Assembly (NCBI RefSeq): GCF_008831285.2
Contig: NC_045142.1
Coordinates: 26,611,876 to 26,675,875, forward strand
Reading direction: 5' to 3'
DNA length: 64,000 nucleotides
Source of the DNA: Nymphaea colorata
Lineage: Eukaryota; Streptophyta; Magnoliopsida; Nymphaeales; Nymphaeaceae
The position numbers and the translations under genes are program-made. This document shows positions 12,451 to 23,240 of the stretch, one piece after another. Under the pieces are notes generated by a model, which did not search any database, was not told the DNA's origin, and saw nothing but the letters and a program-made list of their open reading frames with translations. Every line of letters begins with the position of its first letter. Within the stretch, counting starts at the first letter, position 1.

Positions 12451-13519
12451 CTTCTTCACCGTGTCATATTTTGTACTATCCTTTCAGACATCTAATATTT
12501 GAATTAGGTTTTACGACTATACAAAGCTAAGATTGTTAATTTGAAAATTTTCTAGTTGCATCACACTTTTTTTTATGTGAAAATTAAGGTCCTATAAATC
12601 GTCAAATTTTGTGTGTGTGTCTGTGTAATGGGTGGATTGTGCCGTCTAATCGTCAAAGTTTGTGTGTAGAGGGGGTGGGTTCAACGTTCAAATATATGTT
12701 CAAAAAAAATCAATAAATGGGATGTGTAGGTTACTGCGCACGCACAACAAGTCGGTAAGCTATACCATGGAGCCGTATAATTAAATGGTTTTATGAAGAA
12801 AAAATATGAATAGGGGGGTCAGGTGAAAAGATGAAAAAAGTTTTTACACGGTTAAAATAAAAAAGGTTTAAGCTAAAATATCTGTGCATTATTAGCCTTA
12901 ACTCAAACGTGAAATATTGGATTCTTGTTGACAATTTTTTTTTCAGTAATTAAAAACGGCTTATAATTCTCAATTGTTGATGATGGGTAGGCTATAAAAT
13001 ATGTTTGAGAACAAATAAATTATAATTTATTATTCTCTTCATTTGCACACTTATTTGTGTCATGCCACTAAACTAGTTTTTATCAATGTGTTCCTTTCCA
13101 ATGAAATAGCTATGTTTTGATTCTCCATTGAATTGGCCGTCTCAGACTGGGAACTATTTGCATTCATAGTGGTGTCATATAGCTACTAACCAATGCCTCA
13201 ACAGGTTTGAATTTATGCTGTATCGCGTCTTAAGCAGGTTGCCTGCGGGAAATAAAGAAATATTAAACATGTTCCTAAGCACGACAAAAGAGTCACATTT
13301 TAACATGACTATTGATGTATAAATTACACTATTTCAGGACAAGAAGAAACTGGCTTGTCGTGCCTTTCCCGAAAGCTTAGCAGGATGCAGACAACTGCTT
13401 TCTCCTGGAATTGTAGGTATTCTTCCTACTGAAATTTCTTATTTCCTTGTCCTTCAAATAAGACGTCCAGACGAACACAATCTAAATTATTGTCTCCATT
13501 GGACCTGTGCTTTGCGCTC
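11768..13519. other. 3' flank of the Ppx/GppA gene; no recognised gene
   Basis: AT-rich DNA, including a (TA)n tract at about 12414-12444. The first few hundred bases are probably the 3' UTR. No family was recognised in any frame. Confidence 0.4.
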
Positions 13520-14030
13520 GGGTTAGATCAGCATATTGCAACAGTAAAGTTCTGACAAGCCAAGCACTGTCTTCCATCAATGGCAGGTGCTGGCTGTTGC
13601 GTCCGTCTTCCATATTTAAAACTGTGATACAAATTCCAGGTTAAGCATATTAGAACAGTGAAGTTCTGACCAGCCAAGCTCCGTCTCCCATCAAACAGAT
13701 TGCTAGCTGTTGCGTCTCCATATGTAGAACCTGCGACTTGAACTCCAAGTTAGGCATGTAAGGAACTATGAAGTTCTGACCAACCAAGCACTGCTTCCCA
13801 GTTCCCATATCAATCACAGGTTGCTGGATGTTGCGTCTCCACATACAGAACCTTTGATGTGAACTCTGACCAGCCAAGCTCTGTTTTTAGTCAATGGCAG
13901 GACGCTAGCTGTTGCGTCTCCATTGAACCTGATAAGATCTGTAGGTTGAGCATTGGTGAATAGTGAAGTCCTGACCAACCAAAGCACCGTGTTCCACCAG
14001 TGGCAGATTGGTAGCTGTTTAACTGTTGGC
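13520..14030. repeat. Degenerate minisatellite, five ~105-bp units
   Basis: A block of the form (a)GTTCTGACcAgCCAAGCaC...GGCAGgtgCTaGCTGTTGCGTCTCCAT recurs with block starts near 13549, 13663, 13773, 13863 and 13968 (spacings 90-114 bases). Copies are clearly related but diverged with indels. Open frames on the minus strand across it are by-products of the repeat. No promoter or protein family was seen. Confidence 0.82.
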
Positions 14031-15517
14031 ATGGTGTAGCCAATGCCACCAACTGATAAAAATTGTTCTTCAGGTGCATTAATGCAGATATCTTTCCTAC
14101 TTGTTGGTTTTTTAGTTTTTACTAAATGATGTTTTTGGGGGCTGTTTTATGGTTATTTGCACAGCTTTGGGGCATACTTCGACCTTTTGATTCATTTTAA
14201 AAGTTTGTCTTTGGCTTCTCTGGTTAAGAAAACGATGCCCATTCTGTCCAATCGTGCCATCTTTCTACATTTTTCTGAGAAGTGGTTCAGTTTAATGACT
14301 GACGTTAACAACAGAGAGTTTCTAGGGGCTGGCGATTTTAATGGGTCAGCTTTGTCACTGCACGTTGCTTCAATATTATATTTTTTCATTTAAAACTGTG
14401 CTGGACATGTAGCGCGGATATGACATTTTGAAAGCTTAACATGTGAGATTCTTCTGATCTTGTGTCATGTACTAAAGCAATTATCCATTGGCGCCAAAAT
14501 CATTGATATTTTTATCGTGGCGCACACTCTTTTGCATGAGTCTAGGTATCAATGTTTTGTTCGTTCATGTATACAGATGTACATAACATAATGTGTTTAT
14601 TATATTAGCGAGTTTTGCCCACGATACAGTATAACGTTATAAAAATTTGAACTAAAGAATCTGCGCGCAGCTCAAATTCAAGAGGGTGCCTAAAAACCGT
14701 CTCAAGAATATCATGTGGACCTTAAACTTTAGCTTATGTCAACCGACACTTTGATTCATCAAATGCTATTAAAAAACAATTAAAGGGTGAAATCGATGTA
14801 AACTGAGGATCAACAAAAATAAATAAATAAATAAATAAATTTGATGATGGTAGGTAGGGCTGGGCATGGGGATGATTGATAAGGAGTTGGACTTAGGTTG
14901 GGCAATAACCCGTGCCTGGCCCAACAGCCTGCAACCTGGGTCCAAGTACAGCCCGGCCTGGCTTAATTATAATAATATATATAATATAATATATGAAAAC
15001 ATAATATGATATATATATATATATATATAATGTTATAAATAAATTATTAACATAACTTGTCTGGCCAGCCGGGCTGAGTGTGAAGATCGTCACCATGTCT
15101 TTGTGTGAAGCTCAATTCTTGTTTTGTATGGTATATTCTCATAAAGGCATACATAAATTTTCAATTAGGTTAGGATGTTTTATTTTAACTGAAAAACTAT
15201 CTATACTCATGTATGTTCTGGAAAAAAAAAACGAGAATCTGGTGCGGCTTTGAAATTAGTAAGGTTTTTTTTCAAGTTAGGTAGAACCCATCTTTTTCTT
15301 TAGTGTCTTCATTTTTTACTTGTTAATCTCTAAACTGTTGTGACCCTTAGATCCATTGAATAGTGTGTTGCAGTATTTCATGAACCTATCTAATTTTTTA
15401 ATAAAGATTCATGAGACAGTAACAGTGTGTCAACTGTCAGGAGCTTGGCATGCTATCTACGTGGTGACTGATAACAGGTTGGGCATCAAACCGGCCTTGA
15501 GATTTTACACTGGTAAG
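14031..15517. other. Intergenic, no recognised gene; possible decayed hAT-like fragment near 14.85-15.08 kb
   Basis: The stretch holds an (AAAT)n run near 14817-14840 and a TAGGGCTGGGCATGGGG word near 14855 that resembles a hAT terminal repeat, followed by GGCCC-rich DNA and TA-rich DNA to about 15080. I could not find a matching right end, so I do not call an element. The rest is AT-rich without coding signals. Confidence 0.35.
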
Positions 15518-15584
15518 TGATTAAGTCTTTCCACTCAAGTGCAGTTTAATCAAGTCATAAATGATGTTGTATATACCACATCGG

Positions 15585-15620
<36 letters not shown>

Positions 15621-15710
15621 AAAGTCTTTGGACTCAGGTGCAGTTTAATCAAGTCATAAATGATGTACATACCAAATCGGCTAATATATATATATATATA
15701 TATATATATA
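15518..15710. repeat. ~100-bp tandem duplication with internal (TA)n tracts
   Basis: The unit TGATtAAGTCTTT..CTCAaGTGCAGTTTAATCAAG starts at 15518 and again at 15617. Each copy ends with ATCGGCTAA and a (TA)n tract. The copies differ by a few substitutions and small indels. Confidence 0.85.
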
Positions 15711-15998
15711 GCTGAGGCGTGAAGTCTGAGGAGCAATTTATATATAAAGTTACTAAAATTTTAAACCTTTCTAAAAAAAAGTTAGATTTGAATTAATAGT
15801 GAAATCAATGAGGGGAAGGATGTATAAGTAACGGAATGACAAGCGGCATGTGTGTATAAAACAACAATTTTATGAGAGGATCCAATATGTGAATAACGCA
15901 AAAAAAAAAAAAATGTGGGACAGTGTGAGCAGCTGCCCACTGAAACCCAAATGTGGCCCTGCTCCCGGGTGGAGGGAGGGAAGGCCTGCCCCAACTAC

Positions 15999-16002
<4 letters not shown>

Positions 16003-16069
<67 letters not shown>
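16003..16069. repeat. (TA)n microsatellite, about 33 repeats
   Basis: Uninterrupted alternating TA of 67 bases. Open frames crossing it encode only alternating Tyr-Ile and are not genes. Confidence 0.95.
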
Positions 16070-16071
<2 letters not shown>

Positions 16072-16157
16072 CAAAAGTTGAAAAATTTTTATTGGGTTTT
16101 ATCCTAATTTAATTTTGAAGTTTAACCAGTCTTTAAAAAAAATCATGGCTTGGCCCC

Positions 16158-16453
16158 TGGACCTGGGCAACGGGCCGGGCTGGGCTTGATAGTTTGGTTC
16201 TCGGCCCGACCCAACCCGTTTGATAATAAAAAATATTTTTAATTATAAAATAATTTTTTAGTAATATAAAATATAATTTTAATAATAAAATACATATTAT
16301 TAATTTTTAAAAAAATTAAAAAATTGTTTTTTAAGCTATAAACGGTTGGGGCCGAGCCGACCTGGGCCTCACATCAGGCCCGAACCCGACCCGGGAGCCG
16401 ACCGGGTTGGGTACCGGATACCCAATGGGTACCCGACCCGTTACCCAGGTCTA
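16158..16453. mobile_element. hAT-type MITE (non-autonomous), 296 bp
   Basis: The left end reads TGGACCTGGGCAACGGG and the right end, on the minus strand, TAGACCTGGGTAACGGG: imperfect terminal inverted repeats of the hAT type. Both ends are flanked by the same 8-bp sequence TTGGCCCC (16150-16157 and 16454-16461), the target-site duplication length expected for hAT transposition. The interior is AT-rich between two GGCCCGACCC-rich arms, with no coding capacity. Mobilisation would have needed a transposase encoded elsewhere. Confidence 0.82.
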
Positions 16454-16646
16454 TTGGCCCCCTGAAAAGATAAGTATTCGCCCCTGAAAAGATAAGTTCA
16501 TGTCATCTACCAGCGTCAGCTGTAGAGCTCGCTTATTATTTCTTGAAAGGTTGTGCGGCTGTTCAGAAAACCTCAAAGCCCAAACCTTTTTTTTAATATT
16601 TTTAAAAGTGTTGTCCTATCTAAAGAGTAAAGAGGGAGCGTGAGAT

Positions 16647-18025
16647 ATGCCAGCTGGTAAACTGGACTGGGGTGGCGAGAGAGTGGGACCCGCGTGGAAT
16701 AAGAGTGTGAAAAGACCTCTTCAGCCACCGCGTGCGACCGAGAGGGAGTTGGTGGTCAAGGACGAATATGAGCTTCCACCTTCCCTTCGCCGACTTTTAT
16801 GGGCGATCATGATCGCTCATGCGTCTCGCCGAGCCCAATTCCTTTGGAATCAAAATCCATCGGTGAGTATTTCATCATCATACTATACTGTTTGATCGAG
16901 GGCCAAAACTTTTTTTCTTTTTACTTTCAAAAGTTATATCAATGATTCACCCGGATTTGATGTATGTATGTAAGACTCTCATCTTGTTGGAATGGCACAT
17001 AGGAATTGAATTAAACTGGTAATGCAAGTTTTCATTTTTTTTTTTTTAAATCAAGGTGAACACATAGACATTCGTAGTTTGCTAAATAATCATTTTGAAA
17101 AAATATATTGTTTTACATATAGACATTCTTCTTGCTTTCCTTTCATAGAATGAATATTTCATCATACCATTTGAATGTATGATACATTCGTCAACTAAAG
17201 TGTTGTGATCCTAAATTTTTTAAAATTCAAAAAAATAACACTCATAAAAATCCCTCAGTCAGTTCTACAGAGGCCGGTAGCCCAACAACGAACGATTTTA
17301 AATTGGAGGCTAGGTTGGTAATTTAACCTGACGCCTACCCACCCACAGTCCCTACGTGACCTCGCAAACCGGCGGCGAATAGTTTGGTTGGGTGACGAAT
17401 GACGATGAACTCATCCATCGAGTGTACCAAACATTCCTTCAATTTTCAAGTATCAAATATAACAATCTGGAGAATTAGTTCTTGCTAAGTTTAGTGCTAT
17501 TAAAAAGGGCATTTATTTTGTTTGATGCAATTTTTACTGTTGCCTTACATGTATAAACATCTCAGCTTCTTAGATTTAAAATCAGATAAAAAAAAATTCC
17601 CTAGAGATTGTTAGGTTCGAAGTTTCAGATCTTTGACTTGTAACAAGATTTTAGAAATGTTGGTTGAAAGATTCATAGGTTAGATCATGAGTTTGTATTA
17701 TCTTCTTTTCGAGTCAAAACATTTCTCCTCTGATCTGAAATCCATGAATTTCTATCGTAATGAACTCGTAAACTTCAGTTCTTAAATCGGACCTTCAGAT
17801 TTGAGATCTGGGTCCATTAGATTTTGAAGGCTTATATACAAGTTTGGAGGTTGTTTATCATTTAATAACTGAAAAACTTAGATGCGTTATCAATGGCAGT
17901 CGATGTTTTCTTTGAGCTGAAGAAATCTGATTGTCTTCCCGCAGGCATGCATTGCCCTGTTTGCAATAATAAGACCAATGTTACCAGTGAACGAAACGAA
18001 TACATACAACGTAAAGCCAAAGTAA
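16647..18025 (+). CDS. Candidate two-exon gene for a 98-residue protein of unknown family
   Basis: I do not recognise this protein. Exon 1 (16647-16862) starts at an ATG and encodes 72 residues with a basic, proline-containing N terminus and a segment LRRLLWAIMIAHASRRAQFLW. It ends at a strong donor (TCG|GTGAGT). A good acceptor (TTCCCGCAG) at 17944 opens exon 2 (17945-18025), which continues in frame with ACIALFAIIRPMLPV and ends in VKPK and a TAA. The joined protein has a moderately hydrophobic centre (about residues 50-86), possibly one membrane segment. Exon 1 is more GC-rich than its surroundings. Alternatives are a gene fragment or chance; splicing is predicted only from the junction consensus. 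Confidence 0.42.
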
Positions 18026-19161
18026 GGAAGGAAATGCTACTAAATAATAGAGATTGTCATTGAAGGAAGCAGCGTGAAAAGAGGAAGCAGATTTTGGATT
18101 GATCCAGAGGGAACTGAGTGAGTGTTGTAAGCATCATATTCCATTAGAAACTTGAATGGACCTCTGTTTACCACATATCTTAATGTGATTTGAGACAACT
18201 GAAGTTTTTTGTTTGTTAAGTGGAAGGTTTATAACAAATAACGTCTCAGAGTTGTAAAATATGGTAAATTTATAAAAATTTAAAAAAACAAAAAATAAAA
18301 AAAATAAAATAAGTGGAAAACTAATAACACAAACATCACAAGATAAGTAGATCTACAACAAATAAAAAATAAAAAATTGTTTGACATTAAAAAAACTAAA
18401 AAAATAAAAAAGTGAAAAAAACGCAAAAAAAAAGCGTTAAATCACGTTATTTAAAATGTTTTTTTTCAAAACAATGTGTTCTTTAAAGTTTTAAACATCC
18501 AATTTATCACATTTTTTTTAAAAAAAAACGTGTTTTCCTGTGACTACAACCTACCACCGAAAAAAAAAAGGCTTGAAGGAGGCCTTCTTATTCTCCTTAC
18601 ATAGGAATTGTGACTTAGAGACCCGTGTTAAACCGGCCTCTTCACAAATTTTCAAATCCAAAGTTTACTATCAAGTTGCGCATGAAAAAATCCTAAGCTA
18701 TCAAATACTGTTTAGAATGGGCCAATATATTTTAAAATTTTTAAAAATATTTTATTATTTTATTAAAAGGCTGGCCGGTACAAAACGATGGCTTGAATTG
18801 GTCAGGTGTCAAATAACACAGGCTCATATGCACCGACACTAACAACGCTGTGATCTCTTGACGACCCTTTTTAGTTCTTTGCTTCTTGATCATTTCCGTG
18901 GGGCGAAAAGAGACGCAGAGTGGCTTGTTCAAATCGGCAAAAGAAAAAAAATATATATATTTTCTTCCCGTGCTTTGAAAACGGTGCTTTTTTTTTACTA
19001 AATTCAAATATAGATATATATATATATATATAAAGTCTTTGTGGGGCATGAAAACTGGGCGGAAATAATTAATCAACCGAACCATCTCTTAATTAGTTAA
19101 TTAATGTCAAAAAATTAAAAGTGAAAAAAAAAGGAGCAGATAGTCAACACGTCTCTCTCCC
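18026..19161. other. AT-rich intergenic DNA upstream of the RALF gene
   Basis: Long A and T runs (18240-18535), some with ACGCG/CGTGTTTT words resembling the palindrome at the window start, then a (TA)n tract at about 19015-19033. No coding signal was recognised. The last few hundred bases are the probable RALF promoter. Confidence 0.35.
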
Positions 19162-19168
19162 TCTATAA
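19162..19168 (+). promoter_or_regulatory. Possible TATA box of the RALF gene
   Basis: CTATAAC lies about 80 bases before the RALF start codon, inside a C/T-rich tract. A GA-rich leader (about 19211-19238) follows. Position and sequence suit a plant core promoter, but the box is weak. Confidence 0.4.
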
Positions 19169-19245
19169 CCTCACCGGTACTTCTCCTCGCCCCCTGCCCT
19201 AGATCTCCCGGAGAGAGAGAGAGAGAGTGAGAGAGAGCAGTGGCG

Positions 19246-19611
19246 ATGGCGATCGGCAGACTTACATTCTTGTTGGCGGTCATGATGGTCGTCGTCTCGG
19301 CGATGGTGGCGACGGCCGGCGCCGGCTTGCTAAGCGGAGAGGGAGGGCTGGGCTGGATCGCGGCAAGGCCGGCGTGCGACGGTCCGATGGGAGAGTGCTT
19401 CGGCGCCGAGGAAGACGAGATGGCCATGGACTCGGAGACCAACCGCCGGATCCTGCAGGCGAACGGGCAGTACATCAGCTACGGCGCGCTGAGCAGGGGC
19501 AGCATCCCCTGCTCCCGCCGCGGCGCTTCCTACTACAACTGCCGCCCCGGCGCCCAGGCGAACCCCTACACCCGCTCCTGCAACCAGATCACTCGATGCG
19601 CTCGCGGTTGA
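19246..19611 (+). CDS. RALF: RALF (rapid alkalinization factor) peptide hormone precursor
   Basis: RALF peptides are secreted, cysteine-rich signals read by FERONIA-type receptor kinases and LRX wall proteins; they raise apoplastic pH and restrain growth. The 121-residue intronless precursor has a hydrophobic signal peptide (about residues 5-27), an acidic propeptide, the subtilase cleavage motif RRIL (67-70), the receptor-contact motif YISY (76-79), and four mature cysteines at 89, 99, 112 and 118 in the canonical C-C and C-C spacing. The start is the ATG at 19246; the in-frame codon at 19240 is GTG. The layout matches the classical RRIL-containing RALF1/22/23/33 group. The coding region is strikingly GC-rich compared with its flanks. 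Family assignment is secure; the exact paralogue is not. Confidence 0.96.
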   Translation: MAIGRLTFLLAVMMVVVSAMVATAGAGLLSGEGGLGWIAARPACDGPMGECFGAEEDEMAMDSETNRRILQANGQYISYGALSRGSIPCSRRGASYYNCRPGAQANPYTRSCNQITRCARG

Positions 19612-19940
19612 GCCCCTCCCAAATTACTGCCTATCCTTTTGCTCCCCCCTTCCCTGAAGAACAAAGGAACTCCTCCTCCTTCCTGCCCTCCCTCTTCTGT
19701 GTTTATTTCTGTCTTTGATCGTGATTCTTGGGTGTACACATCCTTATTATTATTAATTTACATCGCTTGTTACTCCTTATACTGCCAATTTGTGGTAATT
19801 TTCTCCTTCTAGTTTATGTGCTTGCTTCAATTCTGTCATTTATCACCATCATCATCTCTCTCTTTCTCTCCCTCTTTTCGCTGGTTCATGTTCATGGTAG
19901 ATGAGATTCAGGAAAGAGGTATGTGTCTATGGATGATGGA

Positions 19941-20079
19941 TGGGAGCTTAGGTTCGAGCAGTCTGTGCTGCTGTTCAGCTCGGTGCTTCCGCGTTGTAGG
20001 ATTCTCCGGGTGGGAGCTTAGATTCAAGCAGTCTCTGCTGCTATTCAGCTCGCTGCTTCCGCGGTTTACGATTCTCCGG
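19941..20079. repeat. 70-bp tandem duplication downstream of the RALF gene
   Basis: Copy 1 (19941-20010) and copy 2 (20011-20079) both begin TGGGAGCTTAG and end with ATTCTCCGG; they differ at several positions. A GC-rich stretch (about 20080-20350) follows directly, with open frames on both strands but no recognised protein. Confidence 0.88.
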
Positions 20080-22215
20080 TCGATTTGGTGAAGGTGGTGA
20101 CGGTCGGAATCGCGACCGGCGGGTCCGCAGGTCCTGACTCGATATATTCCGGTTCGAACCGGGAATTGGTGCGGTCGGAACCAGGCGATTCTTTGGAAGG
20201 AAGGGTGCGGGTTAAGCCCCGAGGCTCTTTCGAATCGGTTGCGTTGCAGCCGAGTCGCGAGTCTTCGTCTGGAGGCGTCGTTTCCCGAGCCGGAAGTCGT
20301 CTGACGTTGTCGGTGAAGACGACGACGAGTAAATTACGGAAATGTGTCTGAAATTTCCCAGATGGACGCCAGCGAGCCTTGACGAGATAACCGATTTCCC
20401 CTCTCTCTCTCCTGTTCTTCTTTTCATTTTGAATTTTACGCTTAGGACAAATTATCACAGGAGGAAGTTGGATCCAAGCGGGCGAGATCGTCTAGAGCGT
20501 CACTAGTGTCCTAAACATCGCAATGTCCGATATGGCCACGTATCCGCCTTATATAAAATCATTACATTTCTCCTTGAATATGAAAACATAAATTTCACAA
20601 TAATTTTAAAAACCTATGTTTTGCTTGAGGCCAGTTTAGGTCCTCTCGTACTGTCAAGATAAGACTAGAAGAAGCAAACAAACGAAAACACAAAGCAAGA
20701 TTTATATGGTTCAGAAAGATGCAAGAGTTTTTTGTGCTCATATTGAAACTTTATTATGTTGAACAATATAAATGTATGAGATGTTAGTTTTTTGGTATTT
20801 TTGGGTAAGTTAGAGAAATATTTTATTTTCTTGCTTAGGTAAAAGTTGAAGTCCTACCCAAGTGCCTATCGATGTCGCCTCTTCCACGCTTCAACTTGTG
20901 CATCAATAATCTTTTTTTTTTTTTTCTTTTCTTTTTTTTGTACAAGAAGTGGATGTCTCGGATTCGAAATGATAACCGACTGCCTACCAGCTCTTGTCTC
21001 GACTGTTAACACCAACTCCTTCCAAGATTAGATGGTAGCTAAGTCGAGAGATAACATTCAAATTTGAAAACCAAATGGAAGTCCATATATTCAAATCATT
21101 TATGGCAGAATAGCAAGTGCAAATTATTTAGATTACAGACCACGTGAAGCCATAACACGCTAATATATATATATATATATATATGTTGAAGTGGACCATA
21201 AAATGTTGCTTGTAAGTATTTATCCGGTCCCTATTGCACGTATTAGTATCCATGTGAAGGGGTGAGGTTTTAATTTGTACACACGAAAGGGACGTGTGCG
21301 ATGAACGAAAGCTCCACCCACTTGCTCCAAGATTGAAATCGAGATCTTCAACTTGGAAAAAGACGCGCATGTGATTGACCACCTCGAAATTATTGTTGTC
21401 CTTAAAAGAAGAAGGAAGCAAGAAATCGAAGATGAAGCATATGAATTAATTTTTTACCTTTATATGTCCAGATATTTTTGCAAATGCAAGCAAATTTACT
21501 GCGGCCAGGTTAATTTGTAAAGATCTTAGGTGAAATAACGAGTATATTCTGAACTGGAACTTTACCATCTATGTTTGATGATTGATCAATTTGAAGAAAA
21601 AATTGTTGTTTGGTGACTATATGTACCTAAACAACAGTACATTATATTGATTGCAGGATAGGACCAACTACCAAACATTGATGCCAAATTATTAAGAATC
21701 CTCCAAAGGTGGAAGTAAGAGCATCCATTGAAAGTGATCGCGAAAAAGACTGCATTCTACCAGTCTGTTTGATACACGTAACCAGCAGGTAGAACAGATG
21801 CCGGAGTCGCGAGTTCGCCGGATTGGTGGAACAGCAGAACGGTTCCGTTCGTCCTATCAAACAAACTCTACCAGGTTGGTTTGTCCTTTACATGGATCAA
21901 AATCAAACAGAATAGTTAAGGGGCTCTTGTTCATGTGCCTTGGATGAATGTATACTATGTATGTTGATGTATAGTATATGAAAATGTAATAACGAAAAAA
22001 AGTTCAATGTTCGATATCTAGATCAGATTTATACTCTTTTATAAGTCATAACACTTCACATCTATGGATGTAGTTGAATTTAAGGGCTAGAAGGCATGAA
22101 AAAGTAAAATAAATAAAGAGATATTATTGTTATAAATGCGATAAATAAGTAAAGTAGACTATAGAAAATAAGTGTTGAAAAATAGTTCAGCATTTTATAA
22201 AAGTTGGGTAGTTGC

Positions 22216-22284
<69 letters not shown>

Positions 22285-22831
22285 TCATGGCTGCAGAATG
22301 TCGGGACAGCCAGATGCCATGAGAACTTCTTTTATGTGTCAGATATGCACAAACTGTGAACACAAGTGTACAGATAGGTCCAGAAAGGGTGTGGTCCATT
22401 GCTTTGAAATTCCAGGGAAAAACAATCTTTGTAAAAAAAGATCTTCTTTTGGTGAGTTCATTTTCTCCGGTTACTACTTTTCAGAAAAAGAAAAAGAAAA
22501 TTCCCCAGGCTTGCTTTTTTTTCCAAAATTATTAAAAAGGTTCATTTGAAAGCAAAATTATCTCTTTGTGTCTTTTCCTGTTCTACCAAACACCGGTTTA
22601 AGGCAACCGCACTTTTGCCTTTATTTGTATTATACTGTTCTTCTTCCAATCATGAATATATTACTTGTCACAGTTGCACTCACATTCCGCCTTTTCTCAC
22701 TTTGAGAAAAAAACTTTTGGGGACCAATGTTCTTTTCTTACGTTAAGTAACAAGAATGTTTGTTATGTTTCTGAAAATTCCTATCATTAAGCTTGCATTT
22801 TCATAAAACTCGTTACATGTTTGGGGCTTAC
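20080..22831. other. Intergenic; GC-rich patch then AT-rich DNA, no recognised gene
   Basis: The 20080-20350 patch is unusually GC-rich and open in both directions, but the first in-frame codons on the plus strand are GTG and no family was seen. The rest is AT-rich, with (TA)n near 21163-21184 and a compound (TA)n(GA)n tract at about 22218-22280. No RNA gene was recognised. Confidence 0.35.
22218..22280. repeat. (TA)n(GA)n compound microsatellite
   Basis: About 35 bases of alternating TA are followed by about 27 bases of alternating GA. A similar compound tract occurs at about 23818-23860. Confidence 0.93.
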
Positions 22832-23008
22832 CAGTGGTGGAGTTACATGGTGATTGGTGTGGGCAGTTGCCCACACAATCTCTTAAAATTTATTTATTTT
22901 TAAATGAACATTTTTAAACATTTATCTTGATATACATATAAGTGCCCCACCGAATATGAATATTGTTAGACAATTACACCTTAGCTAAATTTTTTAATTC
23001 CACCACTA
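22832..23008. mobile_element. Short non-autonomous hAT-like element, about 177 bp
   Basis: The left end reads CAGTGGTGGAGTTA and the right end, on the minus strand, TAGTGGTGGAATTA, so the ends are near-perfect inverted repeats. They resemble the end inferred for the Tip100-like element at 1-2102 (CAGTGGCCGAGCCA). Flanking octamers GGGCTTAC and AGGCCTAT differ at three positions, all transitions, compatible with a decayed 8-bp target duplication. The interior contains TGCCCCAC, also present near the end of the larger element. No coding capacity. Confidence 0.6.
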
Positions 23009-23156
23009 AGGCCTATTATAAGGTTGGGTCTTTGTTGCTTCAAACTATATGAAAACCACTGTTTTTGTTAATGTTTATTTACAAGAAACTGTTTTCTTAA
23101 AATCTCTTAAGATTATAGTTTATGCTTTTAATGTTGTGACTTGGCACATGTGAATA

Positions 23157-23240
23157 GCGCACCGAAAAGTGATAGTGATTTTGAAGTTCAAATGTTGAGC
23201 GCACCGAAACGTGATAGTGATTTTGAAGTTCAAATGTTGA
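23157..23240. repeat. 42-bp tandem duplication
   Basis: Two copies (23157-23198 and 23199-23240), each beginning GCGCACCGAAA and ending AAATGTTGA, differ by a single base (A/C). Confidence 0.95.

Noticed and set aside
13520-14030. CRISPR-like array
   Set aside because: The minisatellite has ~105-bp diverged units without constant repeats and unique spacers, and the DNA is a plant nuclear genome.
14850-15080. Second hAT MITE with TAGGGCTGGGCA start
   Set aside because: I found no matching inverted right end and no 8-bp target duplication, so it is noted only as a possible fragment.
15518-15710. A pair of very short LTRs
   Set aside because: The two copies are directly adjacent with no interior, primer site or target duplication; a tandem duplication explains them.
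15850-16112. Open frames of alternating Tyr-Ile, here and at 12.3, 15.5 and 45.5 kb
   Set aside because: They are translations of (TA)n microsatellites.
19240-19245. Upstream start for RALF at 19240 and for Toc159-type at 61345
   Set aside because: Both codons are GTG; the first in-frame ATGs (19246 and 61282) suit the family better.
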